A DNA stretch of 64,000 nt from Pelagomonas calceolata (taxonomy: Eukaryota > Sar > Pelagophyceae > Pelagomonadales > Pelagomonadaceae). The DNA is taken from contig CAKKNE010000006.1 in the NCBI GenBank assembly GCA_918797485.1, positions 1,426,001 to 1,490,000 of the forward strand, in the 5' to 3' direction. Below are positions 16,905 to 26,243 of this stretch, piece by piece; within the stretch, counting starts at the first letter, position 1, and the number at the start of each line of letters is the position of its first letter. Position numbers and translations under genes: made by a program. The notes under the pieces are model-generated. The model had not been told where the DNA came from, searched no databases, and was given only the letters and a program-made list of their open reading frames with translations.

Positions 16905-18593
16905 TTAGTCGTCCAGCCCCGCCGTCAGCCCCGCGAGCCGCGTCGTCGACTCGCGGATCCGCGCCAGCAGGTCGGCGTGCGACGCAGCCGGCGAGCCCGG
17001 CGGCAAATCGAGAGGCAACTGTTTTTTCCGTGATGACGGCGGCGGGAGCGACCGCGCCCTCCCAAAGACGTCCGTGCCCGGCGGTAGTTGTCGCACGCCG
17101 CCGTTTTGCGGGCACGCGACCCTAACATTTTTGTGGCAAAAAAAGGCCGTCGCGTAGTGGGCTTTGGCGTCGACAATAACTCCCAGCGACGCCTTCTTGC
17201 CAGGATCCGCCCGTAACTCGATAAACAGCGGCTGCTGCGGCGCGTCTCTCGCGGACGCCCACGCCTCCGCACAACTCCCTTTGTCGTCGCCTCGAAAACC
17301 ACCCCCAGAAGCATGCAACGCCAATACGGTCCTTCCATCTCGTCTTGTCACGGCCACGGCGCCGCGCGCGTCCGCGACCAGCGCGAGTTGACCGGTCTCG
17401 TAAAAACAGCGCAGACACTGCGCGTCCGACGCGACGGAGACGCCTCCTCTAGGCCATCTGCAGACCACCGAACCGTCGGCGTGGCCCGCCACCGCAATGG
17501 TCTTGCCGCTCTTGTAGGAGGCCTCGTAGGGGGTAAATTTCGAGGGTGCCGCGGGCCACGTTGTCCTGGTGGCGTCCTGCACGATGGGCGGCAAAGGAGG
17601 CGACTTGGGCTTCTTCCTTCTTCTACGTTTCGGTTTTTCTCGCGGTTTTTTAGTGTCGAGGCCCGCGACGGCGTCGGCGAGCGACATGTCGTCGCTCGGC
17701 AGGCGCCGAGGGCGCGGTTGTACAGGAGACGGGCTCCGCTTCAGCGCGGGCAGGTCGTCCGCGTCCGAGGCCGGCGTCGGCGCCGTTGTCGGTTCCGCCG
17801 AGCGGCTCGACTCCGTAACTCGCGACCCCGAGACCAGCCTCGGGGCGGCGGGCGTCGGCGTCGCCGTCACCGAGGGCGTCCGCGACGAGGCGGCGGGCGC
17901 CGGCGTCTTCATTGCGGACTCGATCTTGCGGTTGTGCAGCTCCCGACTCCGCTCGTCCGCGCGCAACCGGTGCCGCGCGACCTCGCCCGCCTTACTACTG
18001 GAGAAGGCGTCCGCTTCTGTACGATCCTCCACCGTCACGGGATTGCCGTCGCACCACCTCAGTCGAGGAAATAAGGACACAACAAAGGACCGGTAGTCGC
18101 CCAACTCGGACGCGTCTTGTATTGGATTCGGTCCGAGTTCCAGCACTCGTAGTGTCGCTACGTGCTCCAGACACAGCAATTCGGACGGGGCCTCTATTTC
18201 ATTACTGCCGAGCCAGAGCTCCTCGAGGAAGTCGAGTTCTTGTAATGGTAAGGTGCACCGCTCGCGCTTGCCGATCCTATTCTCATGTGCTTGTAGTACG
18301 CGCAGATTACTCAGTTGCGCGACGCCGTCCAGAGACTCGAGGGCGTTGCGCGAGACATCTAAAACTTGCAGGTGCGGCAACGATCGTAGTGTAGACAAAG
18401 AAGTGAGCTTGTTTGCGGATAGAGACAGGTGGCAGAGCTTGGAAGCGGCGGGCCACGGGGCCTCGGCAAGGAAGGGCGGTACCGTAGCGTAGCCGCGGCC
18501 CTGTCGCAGCAAGACGCCGGGCGCGTCGCAGACCGCGTCGTCGTCGTCGGGGTCCGTCGCGTCCGGCGCCGGCGTCGTACCGGCGTCGGACAT
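16905..18593 (-). CDS. Leucine-rich-repeat protein
   Basis: 562 aa from the ATG at 18593. Residues 50-175 hold about five LRRs: LCHLSLSANKLTSLSTLRSL, LQVLDVSRNALESL, LRVLQAHENRI, LEELWLGSNEI, LRVLELGPNPI. A cap of the LRRcap/dynein-light-chain-1 type follows (FPRLRWCDGNPVTVEDR). The middle is Pro/Thr/Ser-rich with basic clusters. The C-terminal part shows short WD-like or beta-rich strings (AVAGHADGSVVCRWPRG, GQLALVADARGAVAVTRRDGRTVLAL) suggestive of a beta-propeller remnant. LRRcap proteins often act in cilia or RNA processing, and the next gene is a ciliary-type kinesin, but no specific role can be read. Confidence 0.75.
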   Translation of the reverse strand: MSDAGTTPAPDATDPDDDDAVCDAPGVLLRQGRGYATVPPFLAEAPWPAASKLCHLSLSANKLTSLSTLRSLPHLQVLDVSRNALESLDGVAQLSNLRVLQAHENRIGKRERCTLPLQELDFLEELWLGSNEIEAPSELLCLEHVATLRVLELGPNPIQDASELGDYRSFVVSLFPRLRWCDGNPVTVEDRTEADAFSSSKAGEVARHRLRADERSRELHNRKIESAMKTPAPAASSRTPSVTATPTPAAPRLVSGSRVTESSRSAEPTTAPTPASDADDLPALKRSPSPVQPRPRRLPSDDMSLADAVAGLDTKKPREKPKRRRRKKPKSPPLPPIVQDATRTTWPAAPSKFTPYEASYKSGKTIAVAGHADGSVVCRWPRGGVSVASDAQCLRCFYETGQLALVADARGAVAVTRRDGRTVLALHASGGGFRGDDKGSCAEAWASARDAPQQPLFIELRADPGKKASLGVIVDAKAHYATAFFCHKNVRVACPQNGGVRQLPPGTDVFGRARSLPPPSSRKKQLPLDLPPGSPAASHADLLARIRESTTRLAGLTAGLDD

Positions 18594-18869
18594 GCTGTCC
18601 GACACCCAGGTTTACTCGCGCGCGCGACGACGGCGGGGCGCAGCGCCTGCGTATTCGGGCTGCAGGCAGCCTCGACGGCGCCTGGACGCCGTTTCGCGGC
18701 CGGGGGCTGCGGTTAGGGCCCGCAGCTTGCGTAGCGCCAGGAGCGCCAGACCTGTCAACCGGTTGTTGGGCGCTGCAAAGCGCACGCGCCGCCTAGCCTA
18801 GAAAGGGGAACACCACAGCGCCGGACGCCGTCACGAAACGCCTTGCGACGGAAGGAGGCTGCCTTTACC

Positions 18870-20741
18870 ATGGCCGCGCCGCCGCCGCACCGCATTCGAG
18901 TTGTTTGTAGACTAAGGCCCGCCGACGACGCCGCCGTGGAGGTACGAGGCGCCTCGCTCATCGTGCCGAAGAACCGCAGCGTGCGCGAGTCGCGGGACGA
19001 GTTACCAGCTCAAGGTGGGCTGCGGTTTGGCGTCGATGCCGTCTACGATCAGAGCGCGTCGCAAGTGTCCGTTTTTGAAGGCGAGGCGGCGAAATTAGTC
19101 GACGGCGTCGTCGACGGCGTCACGGGTACGTTGTTAGCCTATGGGCAGACCGGCGCGGGCAAGACCTTCACCGTGCTCGGAAGAGGCGGGACGGCCAGTG
19201 GCGCGAAATACGACGACCGCGGCTTGGTACCGCGGTGCCTGGAGCGACTCTTCGCGACGGCCATGCGGAAAAGACGTTCAGGGCGTGTCGTGGACGTGCG
19301 GTTGTCGGTTTGTGAAGTATACAACGAGACGGTCGTGGATTTGTTGAGGCCTCCACCGGAGAAGGGGCAGCCGGTCGGCTTGCCCGTCGTCGAGAGGAAC
19401 GGGTTGACGGAGATCAAAGGCTTGGAGAAGGCTCCTGTTGCTAGCGCCGCGGACGCGTTGCAGTTGCTCTATGATGCGGAGATTAACAGAGCGGTCGCCT
19501 CTCACGCGATGAACTGCGCATCCTCTCGATCGCACTTGGTGGTGACGGGCCACGTCGTCTGTAGTCACGGGGAAGATGTTACGGAAGCGAAACTAACGAT
19601 CGTGGACTTGGCTGGGGCTGAACGCGTCAATCAAACACAGTCAAGGGATGGTACAGCGACTCTCAGAGAGGCAGGCTACATCAACAAGTCGTTGGCCTTC
19701 CTAGAACAAGTTGTCGTCGCGTTAGGAGACGACAAGCCGAGGTTGCACATCCCCTACCGCTCTTCCAAGCTCACGCATGCGCTCAAGGATGCCTTAGGTG
19801 GCACTTGTAGAACAACTTTGATTGCGTGTGTGTGGCCCTCCGCAGCTCAAGCGGATCAAACGAGGGCTACCTTGAGATTCGCGGCGCGCATGGGCCGCAT
19901 CACGTGCGCTCCGGTCGTTGGTAGACGTAGAAGTGCTTCGGAAGACGCGGCGTCTAAGGTAGTAGCAAGGAAACTGCGCAACGAGGTGGCCGTGCTACGA
20001 GCCGAACTGGCGGCTAGAGACTTGATAAGGGGAACGCCGCCGCCGGCCTACGCCTACGGGCCGCTGACGGACGCCGACGAGGTCCAGAAATGTGCGAAAG
20101 TCGCGCGAGCGTATGTCGACGACGGCACGGTGCCGCCCGTCATTACCGTGGGTCAAGTGCGCGCCGTGTATGCGGCTCTTCGTGACTTGTGCAGCCAGGC
20201 GCCGCCCGCGGCAACGCCGGCGGCGCCGCCTTCCGAGACGCCGGCTCGACAAAGCCGGCGCCTCTTCGCGACGCCTCTTGCAAGTCCGCCGCCGCCAACC
20301 GAGCAATTGACGTCATCTAATTTAGAAGCGCACCAATCCATGACGAACGAGGAACTCTTCAAAAGGTGGCGGTCGTCGACAACAGATCAAGAAGTTATTG
20401 ACGTTGAGGAAGATTTACGAGCGTGCGCTTCTAGAAAGAAGGAGCTCAAGACCCTATCCAAGAAACTTGTTACAGATGTCAACGACGCCAAGACGCGCAT
20501 CGACGAGGAGTTGCAAGCGTTACAGGCGACGGGCGGCGCGGACGAGTTCGGCGACGACTCCGAAGCAGCGCATGCGGTGGCGTCCTCGAAAATTAGGGAT
20601 GCGAAGCGCGTCTACCGTTCAGCGTTCGAAGCGCGGAAGCAGGCCCAGATGGAACTCGTGCACGTCGACGCGCGGCGGAAGTACTTGTTCCGCTTATTGG
20701 TGGCCAAGTTCCAGGCCGCCCATGATTTAGTAAGCACTTAG
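18870..20741 (+). CDS. Kinesin-9 family motor protein
   Basis: 623 aa from the ATG at 18870. The motor domain spans residues 5-350: P-loop AYGQTGAGKTFTV, switch I NCASSRSHL, switch II VDLAGAE, and KSLAFLEQVVVALG and HIPYRSSKLTHALKDALGG. The neck and stalk start (LRNEVAVLRAELAARD) and the ensuing PLTDADEVQKCAKVARAYVDDG match kinesin-9 (KIF9/KIF6/KLP1), which works in motile flagella. A coiled-coil tail (residues 500-620) completes it. The stop lies 1 bp from that of the convergent PP2C gene, so the 3' ends of the two transcripts must overlap. Confidence 0.9.
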   Translation: MAAPPPHRIRVVCRLRPADDAAVEVRGASLIVPKNRSVRESRDELPAQGGLRFGVDAVYDQSASQVSVFEGEAAKLVDGVVDGVTGTLLAYGQTGAGKTFTVLGRGGTASGAKYDDRGLVPRCLERLFATAMRKRRSGRVVDVRLSVCEVYNETVVDLLRPPPEKGQPVGLPVVERNGLTEIKGLEKAPVASAADALQLLYDAEINRAVASHAMNCASSRSHLVVTGHVVCSHGEDVTEAKLTIVDLAGAERVNQTQSRDGTATLREAGYINKSLAFLEQVVVALGDDKPRLHIPYRSSKLTHALKDALGGTCRTTLIACVWPSAAQADQTRATLRFAARMGRITCAPVVGRRRSASEDAASKVVARKLRNEVAVLRAELAARDLIRGTPPPAYAYGPLTDADEVQKCAKVARAYVDDGTVPPVITVGQVRAVYAALRDLCSQAPPAATPAAPPSETPARQSRRLFATPLASPPPPTEQLTSSNLEAHQSMTNEELFKRWRSSTTDQEVIDVEEDLRACASRKKELKTLSKKLVTDVNDAKTRIDEELQALQATGGADEFGDDSEAAHAVASSKIRDAKRVYRSAFEARKQAQMELVHVDARRKYLFRLLVAKFQAAHDLVST

Positions 20742-20742
20742 C

Positions 20743-22275
20743 TTAGTCGTCCTCGTAGCTCTCGCCGTCGGGCTCGATGGACGCGTCGACCTTCGCCGCG
20801 AGCGCGGCGAGCTGCTTCTGTTTATCGGCAAAAGCCTTCTTCTGGGCGGAAGACGCGTTTTTGTTCCCACCGATGAAGTTCGAGGCCTTCCGCGCCATGT
20901 CCGTATGGACGACGACGTTGCCGTCGACTTTTTCCGCTGGGTAAAAAGTGTCCGCGGTACCGTCTCCGGTCGTATCCACACCGGCCGTGTCGATCGTGCC
21001 CGCACCCTTCGTATCTAACAATACTGTTTTTTTGCCGGAACCGACTTTTCGGTTGGAGGTCCGTTGCCTGTTCCCAGCCTGGTGTTCGAGTTCATCGGCC
21101 GCCGCCGGCAAATACGCTAAATCAGCGGCGGCATGATCCAAGGGATTCACCCTCACGACCATGCACGTGATGTCGTCCCGGTAGTCGCCCTCCTCCTCGT
21201 TCCATTTAGCTGCTGCTTCCAAAATTAATTCTCTGCAAGCTCCCGTCGCGTCATCTTTTTGTACTAAGTCCTTGCATAAGTCCACGGCGTTTTTTGATTG
21301 GATGAACTCCCAGATGCCGTCGGAAGCCACGATGAAGAAGACATCGTTATTTGTTAATGTGTACGTTGATATCGCGGGGTCGGCAATCACTCCCACATGT
21401 TTCACGCATCGATCACCTAATGATCTAGACATTGCTAACCCCACTTGCGTGAAATTAGCGTTCAAATACACGCGCGCGGAGAAGCCTTCCTTCGTCCGCG
21501 GTTTCACAAAACCACCAGCCGCTTCGATGCGAGCCTGTTCCTCGGGCACGTCGGGGTTGTGGTCCACGGTCAGGTCCTTGGCTATGATTTTCGAGCCTTT
21601 CTTCGTCGCGAGGACGGCTCTGCTATCGCCCGCGGACGCGAGTGTCAGAGTCTTGTCCACGAGAACGGCCACGACGGCAGTAGTGCCGGAGTGCTTACAT
21701 CTAACTGTAGGATCCTTCTTCATGGCCAAGTCGCAGGCCAGGAAAGTCGTCTTGAGAGCCACCGGCAGGTCCGTACTAAATGAAGGGTGTTTGTGCAGGT
21801 TGTCGCGGATGTACTCCATCGCGAACTGCGAGACCTCCTGGCCGTGCTCGCCGTGCCCATCATACACGGCGAACAACGCCCGTCGCGGGTCCTCGCCGTA
21901 GGGCTGCACCACACACCCGCGATCTTGATTGATCTTCGCCATGGCCCCGTCCGTGAAATAGGACGGTTCGATGCCGTGGCACGAAAACGTCCCGACGATG
22001 TTCGACGGGAACGGCGACAGGGCCCAGTCCGGCTCGTAGATCTCGCTGGCGGCGTAACTAATATCCCGCGACCGCCGGTGCTCGCGACTGCCTTGCGGGG
22101 GCCGCTGGACGAGCGTCTCGGTGTTGGAATCGGGCTTCTTGCCGATGCTCCGCCGTCGGCTCCGCTTCTTCGGGTAGGCGTCCGTGCCGGGCGGGACGCC
22201 GGAGAGGGGGTCTCCAGTCTGTGCCTCGGCCTTCATCTGCTTGAGGCGCGCCGGGTTGAGGGGCGCGGGCACCAT
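20743..22275 (-). CDS. PP2C-type protein phosphatase
   Basis: 510 aa from the ATG at 22275; the frame extends upstream to a GTG but without another ATG. The PPM core has the metal-binding motif VYDGHGEHG, TAVVAVLV, LTLASAGDSRAVLA, DHNPDVPEEQARIEAAGGFV, MSRSLGDRCVK, FFIVASDGIWEF and DDITCMVV, so all acidic metal ligands are present. The N-terminal 120 residues are basic and unstructured; the C-terminal 120 are a hydrophilic tail with helical Lys/Ala stretches. It dephosphorylates Ser/Thr with Mn or Mg. The CTAG palindrome at 22450 lies 175 bp upstream of this start and is shared with the divergent FAM69-like gene. Confidence 0.9.
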   Translation of the reverse strand: MVPAPLNPARLKQMKAEAQTGDPLSGVPPGTDAYPKKRSRRRSIGKKPDSNTETLVQRPPQGSREHRRSRDISYAASEIYEPDWALSPFPSNIVGTFSCHGIEPSYFTDGAMAKINQDRGCVVQPYGEDPRRALFAVYDGHGEHGQEVSQFAMEYIRDNLHKHPSFSTDLPVALKTTFLACDLAMKKDPTVRCKHSGTTAVVAVLVDKTLTLASAGDSRAVLATKKGSKIIAKDLTVDHNPDVPEEQARIEAAGGFVKPRTKEGFSARVYLNANFTQVGLAMSRSLGDRCVKHVGVIADPAISTYTLTNNDVFFIVASDGIWEFIQSKNAVDLCKDLVQKDDATGACRELILEAAAKWNEEEGDYRDDITCMVVRVNPLDHAAADLAYLPAAADELEHQAGNRQRTSNRKVGSGKKTVLLDTKGAGTIDTAGVDTTGDGTADTFYPAEKVDGNVVVHTDMARKASNFIGGNKNASSAQKKAFADKQKQLAALAAKVDASIEPDGESYEDD

Positions 22276-22642
22276 CCTTGCGTCGCTCTTGGTTGTTCTT
22301 CTCCACCGTAGCGTCGATGGGAGCTGCGCGGGCCTTGGAGCGGGCGTGAGGTTGTCGAATGGACCCCGCTTCACAAAGCTCCGGGGCAGCCTCGCGGCCG
22401 TGGGGCGATCTCACGCCAAAGGGGGCCGGTGGTGACAGCGGCCGTTTTGGCTAGTGCCTTACAGCCGCTAGCTTTCCGAGCCCTCTTTCTAGTGTTCCGT
22501 CGGACGCGTCGGGGCCTGCGAGCAATGCGGGGCGGTCCTCGGGAGCGGGCCATGTTTGCCATTTTGGCAGAGGCTCTGTGTAGGGCTGCCGCCGCGCCGC
22601 AGCCGCAATGATTGCAATGCGGGGTCACCAGTGGCCCTGAAG
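22276..22642. other. Divergent intergenic region
   Basis: Shared 5' region of the PP2C and FAM69-like genes. Contains the CTAG element at 22450-22472. No further gene seen. Confidence 0.55.
22450..22472 (+). promoter_or_regulatory. CTAG-TGCCTTACAG-CTAG element, site 5
   Basis: GCTAGTGCCTTACAG, then CCGCTAGC. It lies between the divergent PP2C and FAM69-like genes, 175 and 171 bp from their ATGs. Confidence 0.7.
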
Positions 22643-23662
22643 ATGCGCGCCGTCGTCGCCGCGGCAGCACTGACGGCAGCCCACGCCTACGGCGACGGCG
22701 CGGCCCGGCACCGCCTCGAAGAGGCGGAACGCTGGCTCTACGCCGGCGCGCCGCCTCCGAGCAATTGGGAGATCACGTCCAAACGCGACCTGCCGCCGTC
22801 CAATAAGTGGTCGGACCTGAATAGCGGCAATTCCAAGCGTGTCCGAGCGACGACGTACGCGTCTCGACCCGTCGTCGTCAAGGAGGCCCTCGCGAAGGGC
22901 CACTGGAACGAGAGAAATGTCAGAGGTGAATTACTATGGCTCGAGTACCTGCGGGGCGCGCCGGGCATACCACGATTGTATGGGGCCTTCTTCACCGACA
23001 ACGGCACGAAAGTGTCGCTGGTCGCGCAGCGCGCGGGCCACCCGCTCGCCCGAGGTAAAGGCACACGGCATTCCAGAACCATGCTCCTGAAAGAATGGAA
23101 AAATTGGTGCTCGTCGCGACCGGTCGAGGCGCTGCGCGCGCTGTTAACGTGTTTCCGGTCCTTCGCGGAAGTTGGCGGTTCCTTTCTCTCTGACTTCTCG
23201 CCGCACCAATTTACGGTGGGTAAGGACGAAGTCTTCCTCATCGACGGGCCCGACGCGCTGAGTGGGCCTTTATACGACGTCTTCGCCGCCCGTAACCTGC
23301 CGACCGTGTATGCCGGGCCGGTACGAAAGTGCTCCTCCGAGGATAAGTGTCCGGCGACGTCGCCGGCGCACTGCTGCTGCGGCGGTACTAGCGCGAAGAC
23401 GCGCTGCGAGAAGGGCGCCAAGGGCGCGCCCGAGGCGGCGGGCGGCTGCGCGGCCGGCTCTTGTCAACGCGTCTCGGCGAAGACCCACGTTTTTGACGTG
23501 GCGGCGAAGGTCTGGGCCTTCCCCTATGTCCTAAACTTCGTCGAGCTCGCGCCCGCGCGGAAGCTGGCGCTGCGGCGGCTCCAGGTCTGGATGGAGCGGC
23601 CCCTCGTGGGCGACCGGCCGAACTTCACGGAGGCGCTCGCGGCGCTCGACGGGGTCTCGTAG
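22643..23662 (+). CDS. Secreted divergent kinase-like protein, FAM69/DIPK type
   Basis: 339 aa from ATG 22643. A signal peptide (MRAVVAAAALTAAHAYG) leads into a helical segment. The RATTYASRPVVVKEAL stretch fits a kinase VAIK strand, ELLWLEYLRGAPGIPRLYGAFF fits the alpha-C region, FLSDFSPHQFTVGKDEVFLIDGPD fits a catalytic-loop and metal-binding region in the manner of FAM69/PIP49 proteins, and a cysteine-rich insert (CSSEDKCPATSPAHCCC...) follows. FAM69 proteins are ER or secretory-pathway kinases of poorly known substrate. Canonical HRD and DFG are replaced (SDFSPHQF, LIDGPD), so activity is uncertain. Confidence 0.65.
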   Translation: MRAVVAAAALTAAHAYGDGAARHRLEEAERWLYAGAPPPSNWEITSKRDLPPSNKWSDLNSGNSKRVRATTYASRPVVVKEALAKGHWNERNVRGELLWLEYLRGAPGIPRLYGAFFTDNGTKVSLVAQRAGHPLARGKGTRHSRTMLLKEWKNWCSSRPVEALRALLTCFRSFAEVGGSFLSDFSPHQFTVGKDEVFLIDGPDALSGPLYDVFAARNLPTVYAGPVRKCSSEDKCPATSPAHCCCGGTSAKTRCEKGAKGAPEAAGGCAAGSCQRVSAKTHVFDVAAKVWAFPYVLNFVELAPARKLALRRLQVWMERPLVGDRPNFTEALAALDGVS

Positions 23663-23980
23663 TAACGCGTTGTTTTTGTGGTGACCTGCCGAGTCGTCGG
23701 AGGAGTCCGGGCGCCGTGCGCGTTCGCGGGGCCAGGCCCAAGGCTCAGGCTAGTTACGTCGCAGGGTCCCCCGTACCCCTCCCGCTCCCCCCGGGCCCAC
23801 CCGTCCGGCTGGACTAGGAAGTAAGGTGCCGTGCTAGAGTGTTACGGTTTGCGCAGGATCAGATTTGATGGCCAAGAGCCTTGTAGGAGAGCTGCCCTTG
23901 CGCGCCGCAGGCGCCAGTTCCGGACGGAGAGGAACGTAGGACCAACGCACGCGCACGGGGGCTGCGGTGCTCACGTCGTG
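23663..23980. other. Intergenic region between two same-strand genes
   Basis: Contains a pyrimidine-rich CCCCTCCCGCTCCCCCC run near 23776-23800. The U-box frame stays open upstream of its ATG but shows no conserved domain. Probably a 3' UTR plus promoter. Confidence 0.5.
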
Positions 23981-24892
23981 ATGGCGCCCGCCGCGGCGCG
24001 CGCGCGAGAAGCCGCCGAGGCGCCCGCGCCCGCGCCGAGCGTCGAGGACGCGGCGGCCGGCTGGGCCGCGGTGACCGAACTCATCGACGCGCGGATGCAG
24101 GAAGCAATCCTTCACCATCGTTATTGCGCCGAGTTAGCGAATCAGATGCGCGAGTCTATCAAGGACGTCGCGGCTGAATATGTCTGTCCGCTCACCCTGG
24201 AATTGCCGGTCGACCCCGTCATGGCTAAAGATGGCCGGATCTACGAACGCAGCCACATCCTCGCGTGGTTGAGCCGGAACGCAACGAGTCCGGTCACCCG
24301 CGAGCCCATGGGAACGGAATTGACACCGGTGCCAATAATTAGGAACTCAATCGAAAAGCTCGTTAGTAGCGGCGCTATCGAGGGCGACATCGCCGAGGCC
24401 TGGCAGAAAGCCTCGGCGAAGAAGCGGGCGGACGAGATGCTAGTGAAGGAGACGCGCGCGAAGGCGGAAGGCGGTGAGGGTGACGCTATGTATCTGCTCG
24501 GCGCGTGGTACCAATTAGGCATGAACGGCCTCGCGGTGGACAAGGCGCAAGCCCGCGCGTGGTACGAGCGCAGCGCTGCGGCCCGCGACCCAAGAGGGCT
24601 GGCGACGTTTGGTTGCTTTCTCCTGGATGGCATCGGTGGGCCCCAGGACAATGTATTTGGGATCATGAATTTGGCCCAGGCGGCGGAGCTCGGATCGGAC
24701 TATGGCGCGTATATACTTGGCCACGCGTTCTTCAGTGGCGATGGCCTGCCGAAGGACCCCGTGCGAGCGCGATACTGGCTGAAGAAGGCCGTCGACGGCG
24801 AGTGCGAATTCAAGCTCCTGTTCCATGATGACAGATCCGCTGCTGAGCAAATGCTCGAGGCGCTGGAGTCCGGCGGTGGAGTAATTTCCTAG
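23981..24892 (+). CDS. U-box and Sel1-repeat protein, putative E3 ubiquitin ligase
   Basis: 303 aa from ATG 23981. After a helical N-terminus, residues about 70-135 are a U-box: EYVCPLTLELPVDPVMAKDGRIYERSHILAWL followed by PVTREPMG, the expected RING-like fold without zinc ligands. Residues 165-290 contain three Sel1-type repeats (AMYLLGAWYQLGMNGLAVDKAQARAWYERSA, GLATFGCFLLDGIGG, YGAYILGHAFFSGDGLPKDPVRARYWLKKAV). U-box proteins recruit E2 enzymes; Sel1 solenoids bind partners. The combination is common in stramenopile algae. The gene ends 14 bp before the convergent mutarotase gene. Confidence 0.85.
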   Translation: MAPAAARAREAAEAPAPAPSVEDAAAGWAAVTELIDARMQEAILHHRYCAELANQMRESIKDVAAEYVCPLTLELPVDPVMAKDGRIYERSHILAWLSRNATSPVTREPMGTELTPVPIIRNSIEKLVSSGAIEGDIAEAWQKASAKKRADEMLVKETRAKAEGGEGDAMYLLGAWYQLGMNGLAVDKAQARAWYERSAAARDPRGLATFGCFLLDGIGGPQDNVFGIMNLAQAAELGSDYGAYILGHAFFSGDGLPKDPVRARYWLKKAVDGECEFKLLFHDDRSAAEQMLEALESGGGVIS

Positions 24893-24906
24893 AGTAAATG
24901 AACGCA

Positions 24907-25245
24907 TTACCTCAGCGCCCCGACCCACTCCCGGTCGCTCGCGTGGACCTCGTCGAGCGCGGTCCAGCCCCCGTGGAAGTCCGCGTCCATGAGCTCCTCC
25001 CACTCCTGGCACTTGGGGTCCTCGCGGTAGCGGCTCCGCGGGCCAGTCGCTTCGCCAAGATCCGTGGCGCCGGCCGTCGTGACGTACAGGAAGAGCGTCG
25101 ACGTGTTAGGAGCGCGGAAGATCGTGAGCTGCGTCACGCCGGCGGCGCGGAGCCCCCGGCAGACCTCGGGCCAGATGTGGTCGTGGTAGTGGAGGTACTC
25201 CTCCATCTTGCCGTCTTTGACGGTCGTGGTGAAGGCGTAGCGCAT
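24907..25245 (-). CDS. L-rhamnose mutarotase family protein
   Basis: 112 aa from ATG 25245, near the usual 104-110. The ferredoxin-like fold is evident from MRYAFTTTVKDGKMEEYLHYHDHIWPEV, the AGVTQLTIFR strand and the C-terminal WEELMDAD...EVHASD. The active-site His/Tyr pair (YHDHIWPE) and a late Trp are present. The family interconverts alpha and beta L-rhamnose, feeding rhamnose use or scavenging. It stands alone here with no other rhamnose gene. Confidence 0.9.
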   Translation of the reverse strand: MRYAFTTTVKDGKMEEYLHYHDHIWPEVCRGLRAAGVTQLTIFRAPNTSTLFLYVTTAGATDLGEATGPRSRYREDPKCQEWEELMDADFHGGWTALDEVHASDREWVGALR

Positions 25246-25722
25246 CTTTGCACTTCTGCGACGTAACTTGCACGGCACGGCTGCGTTGCGAGCGAATGGG
25301 TCGCGGCACGAATTTATGCTGCACGACTGCTGCTCCCGCGCGCGGACGGCTGCGACGAGCTATGCTGCCTGACAAAGTGCAGCAGTCTGTACTGGCCTGT
25401 GGGCGGCTTTGTACACGGTCCGTTCGCTGCCGTTCGATAGTTTAGAGCTCCTTAGCTGCGTTCAGCACCTCAGCTCGGGTCTGCGTCGAGTTAAGCCACA
25501 AATGTATGCACAGAATGCTAGCGGGCTGTAAGGCACTAGCAAGCAGAGCAAAAACGACCGCACAGTTCCAAAATTGCCCTTGTAACGCCATCGACGCGTT
25601 GCGGAGTCGCACGACTTGTTTCTGAACGCCGCAACCCAATCCTCAAAGCTCCGGGCCCGCCCGCGCACGCGTTTGGGCACCTCGCCGCCAGAGCCTGTCC
25701 CAGGAGCGCGCGAGCGGCAGCG
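25246..25722. other. Divergent intergenic region
   Basis: Contains the CTAG palindrome at 25517-25540. No gene seen. Confidence 0.55.
25517..25540 (-). promoter_or_regulatory. CTAG-TGCCTTACAG-CTAG element, site 6
   Basis: On the minus strand GCTAGTGCCTTACAGCCC, then GCTAGC. It lies 272 bp upstream of the mutarotase start and 183 bp upstream of the 139-aa gene. Confidence 0.7.
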
Positions 25723-26142
25723 ATGCAGCCGAGCACGACCCAGGTCCTCACCGCAGCAGCTTTGAGCTGCATGCTCCTCTTATACCTGCAACGGCGCCGC
25801 CTCCCCACGCGAAGGGCCGCGATCGAGATCAGAGACGAGGCGACTGTCATGTTAGTTGCTGATGTGGACTACCAGCAAAAACGGGTGCTGCGGGAGGTGC
25901 ACCTGCGTGAGGTGAAGCACTCCGCTTCCAGGCGGCTGGAGGATGTGGTAAGAGCCTTGGTCGCGGAAGCGCGCGACGTCGGCGCCGAACAGGCCACGGT
26001 GTTCGAGCGGCCCAAGGTCTCCGTGGGCACGTCGGTCTTGCGGGCCGTCGAGGACCGCTGGCGGCGGTCGCGCTGCGACGGCGCCTTCGACCTGCGGGTC
26101 GTGTCGTTTCTGGCGCAGGCGCCGCCGTGGCTGCCTTCCTAG
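25723..26142 (+). CDS. Small protein with N-terminal membrane anchor, function unknown
   Basis: 139 aa from an ATG. Residues 7-24 (QVLTAAALSCMLLLYLQ) form one membrane span or signal anchor followed by basic RRRLPTRRA. The rest is a soluble alpha/beta-looking domain (EIRDEATVMLVADVDYQQKRVLREVHLREV...FERPKVSVGTSVLRAVEDRWRRSRCDGAFDLRVVSFL). I do not recognise it. A CTAG palindrome at its 5' side, shared with the divergent mutarotase, supports a real gene. Confidence 0.6.
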   Translation: MQPSTTQVLTAAALSCMLLLYLQRRRLPTRRAAIEIRDEATVMLVADVDYQQKRVLREVHLREVKHSASRRLEDVVRALVAEARDVGAEQATVFERPKVSVGTSVLRAVEDRWRRSRCDGAFDLRVVSFLAQAPPWLPS

Positions 26143-26243
26143 CCGTGTGTAAGTAACCTTATCTATCGCGGGGGACGGTCTCTGTGGTCCTGCTCGGCGA
26201 GGGCGTTGAAACGGCAATAGATACTACAGATTTACGCGCAAAA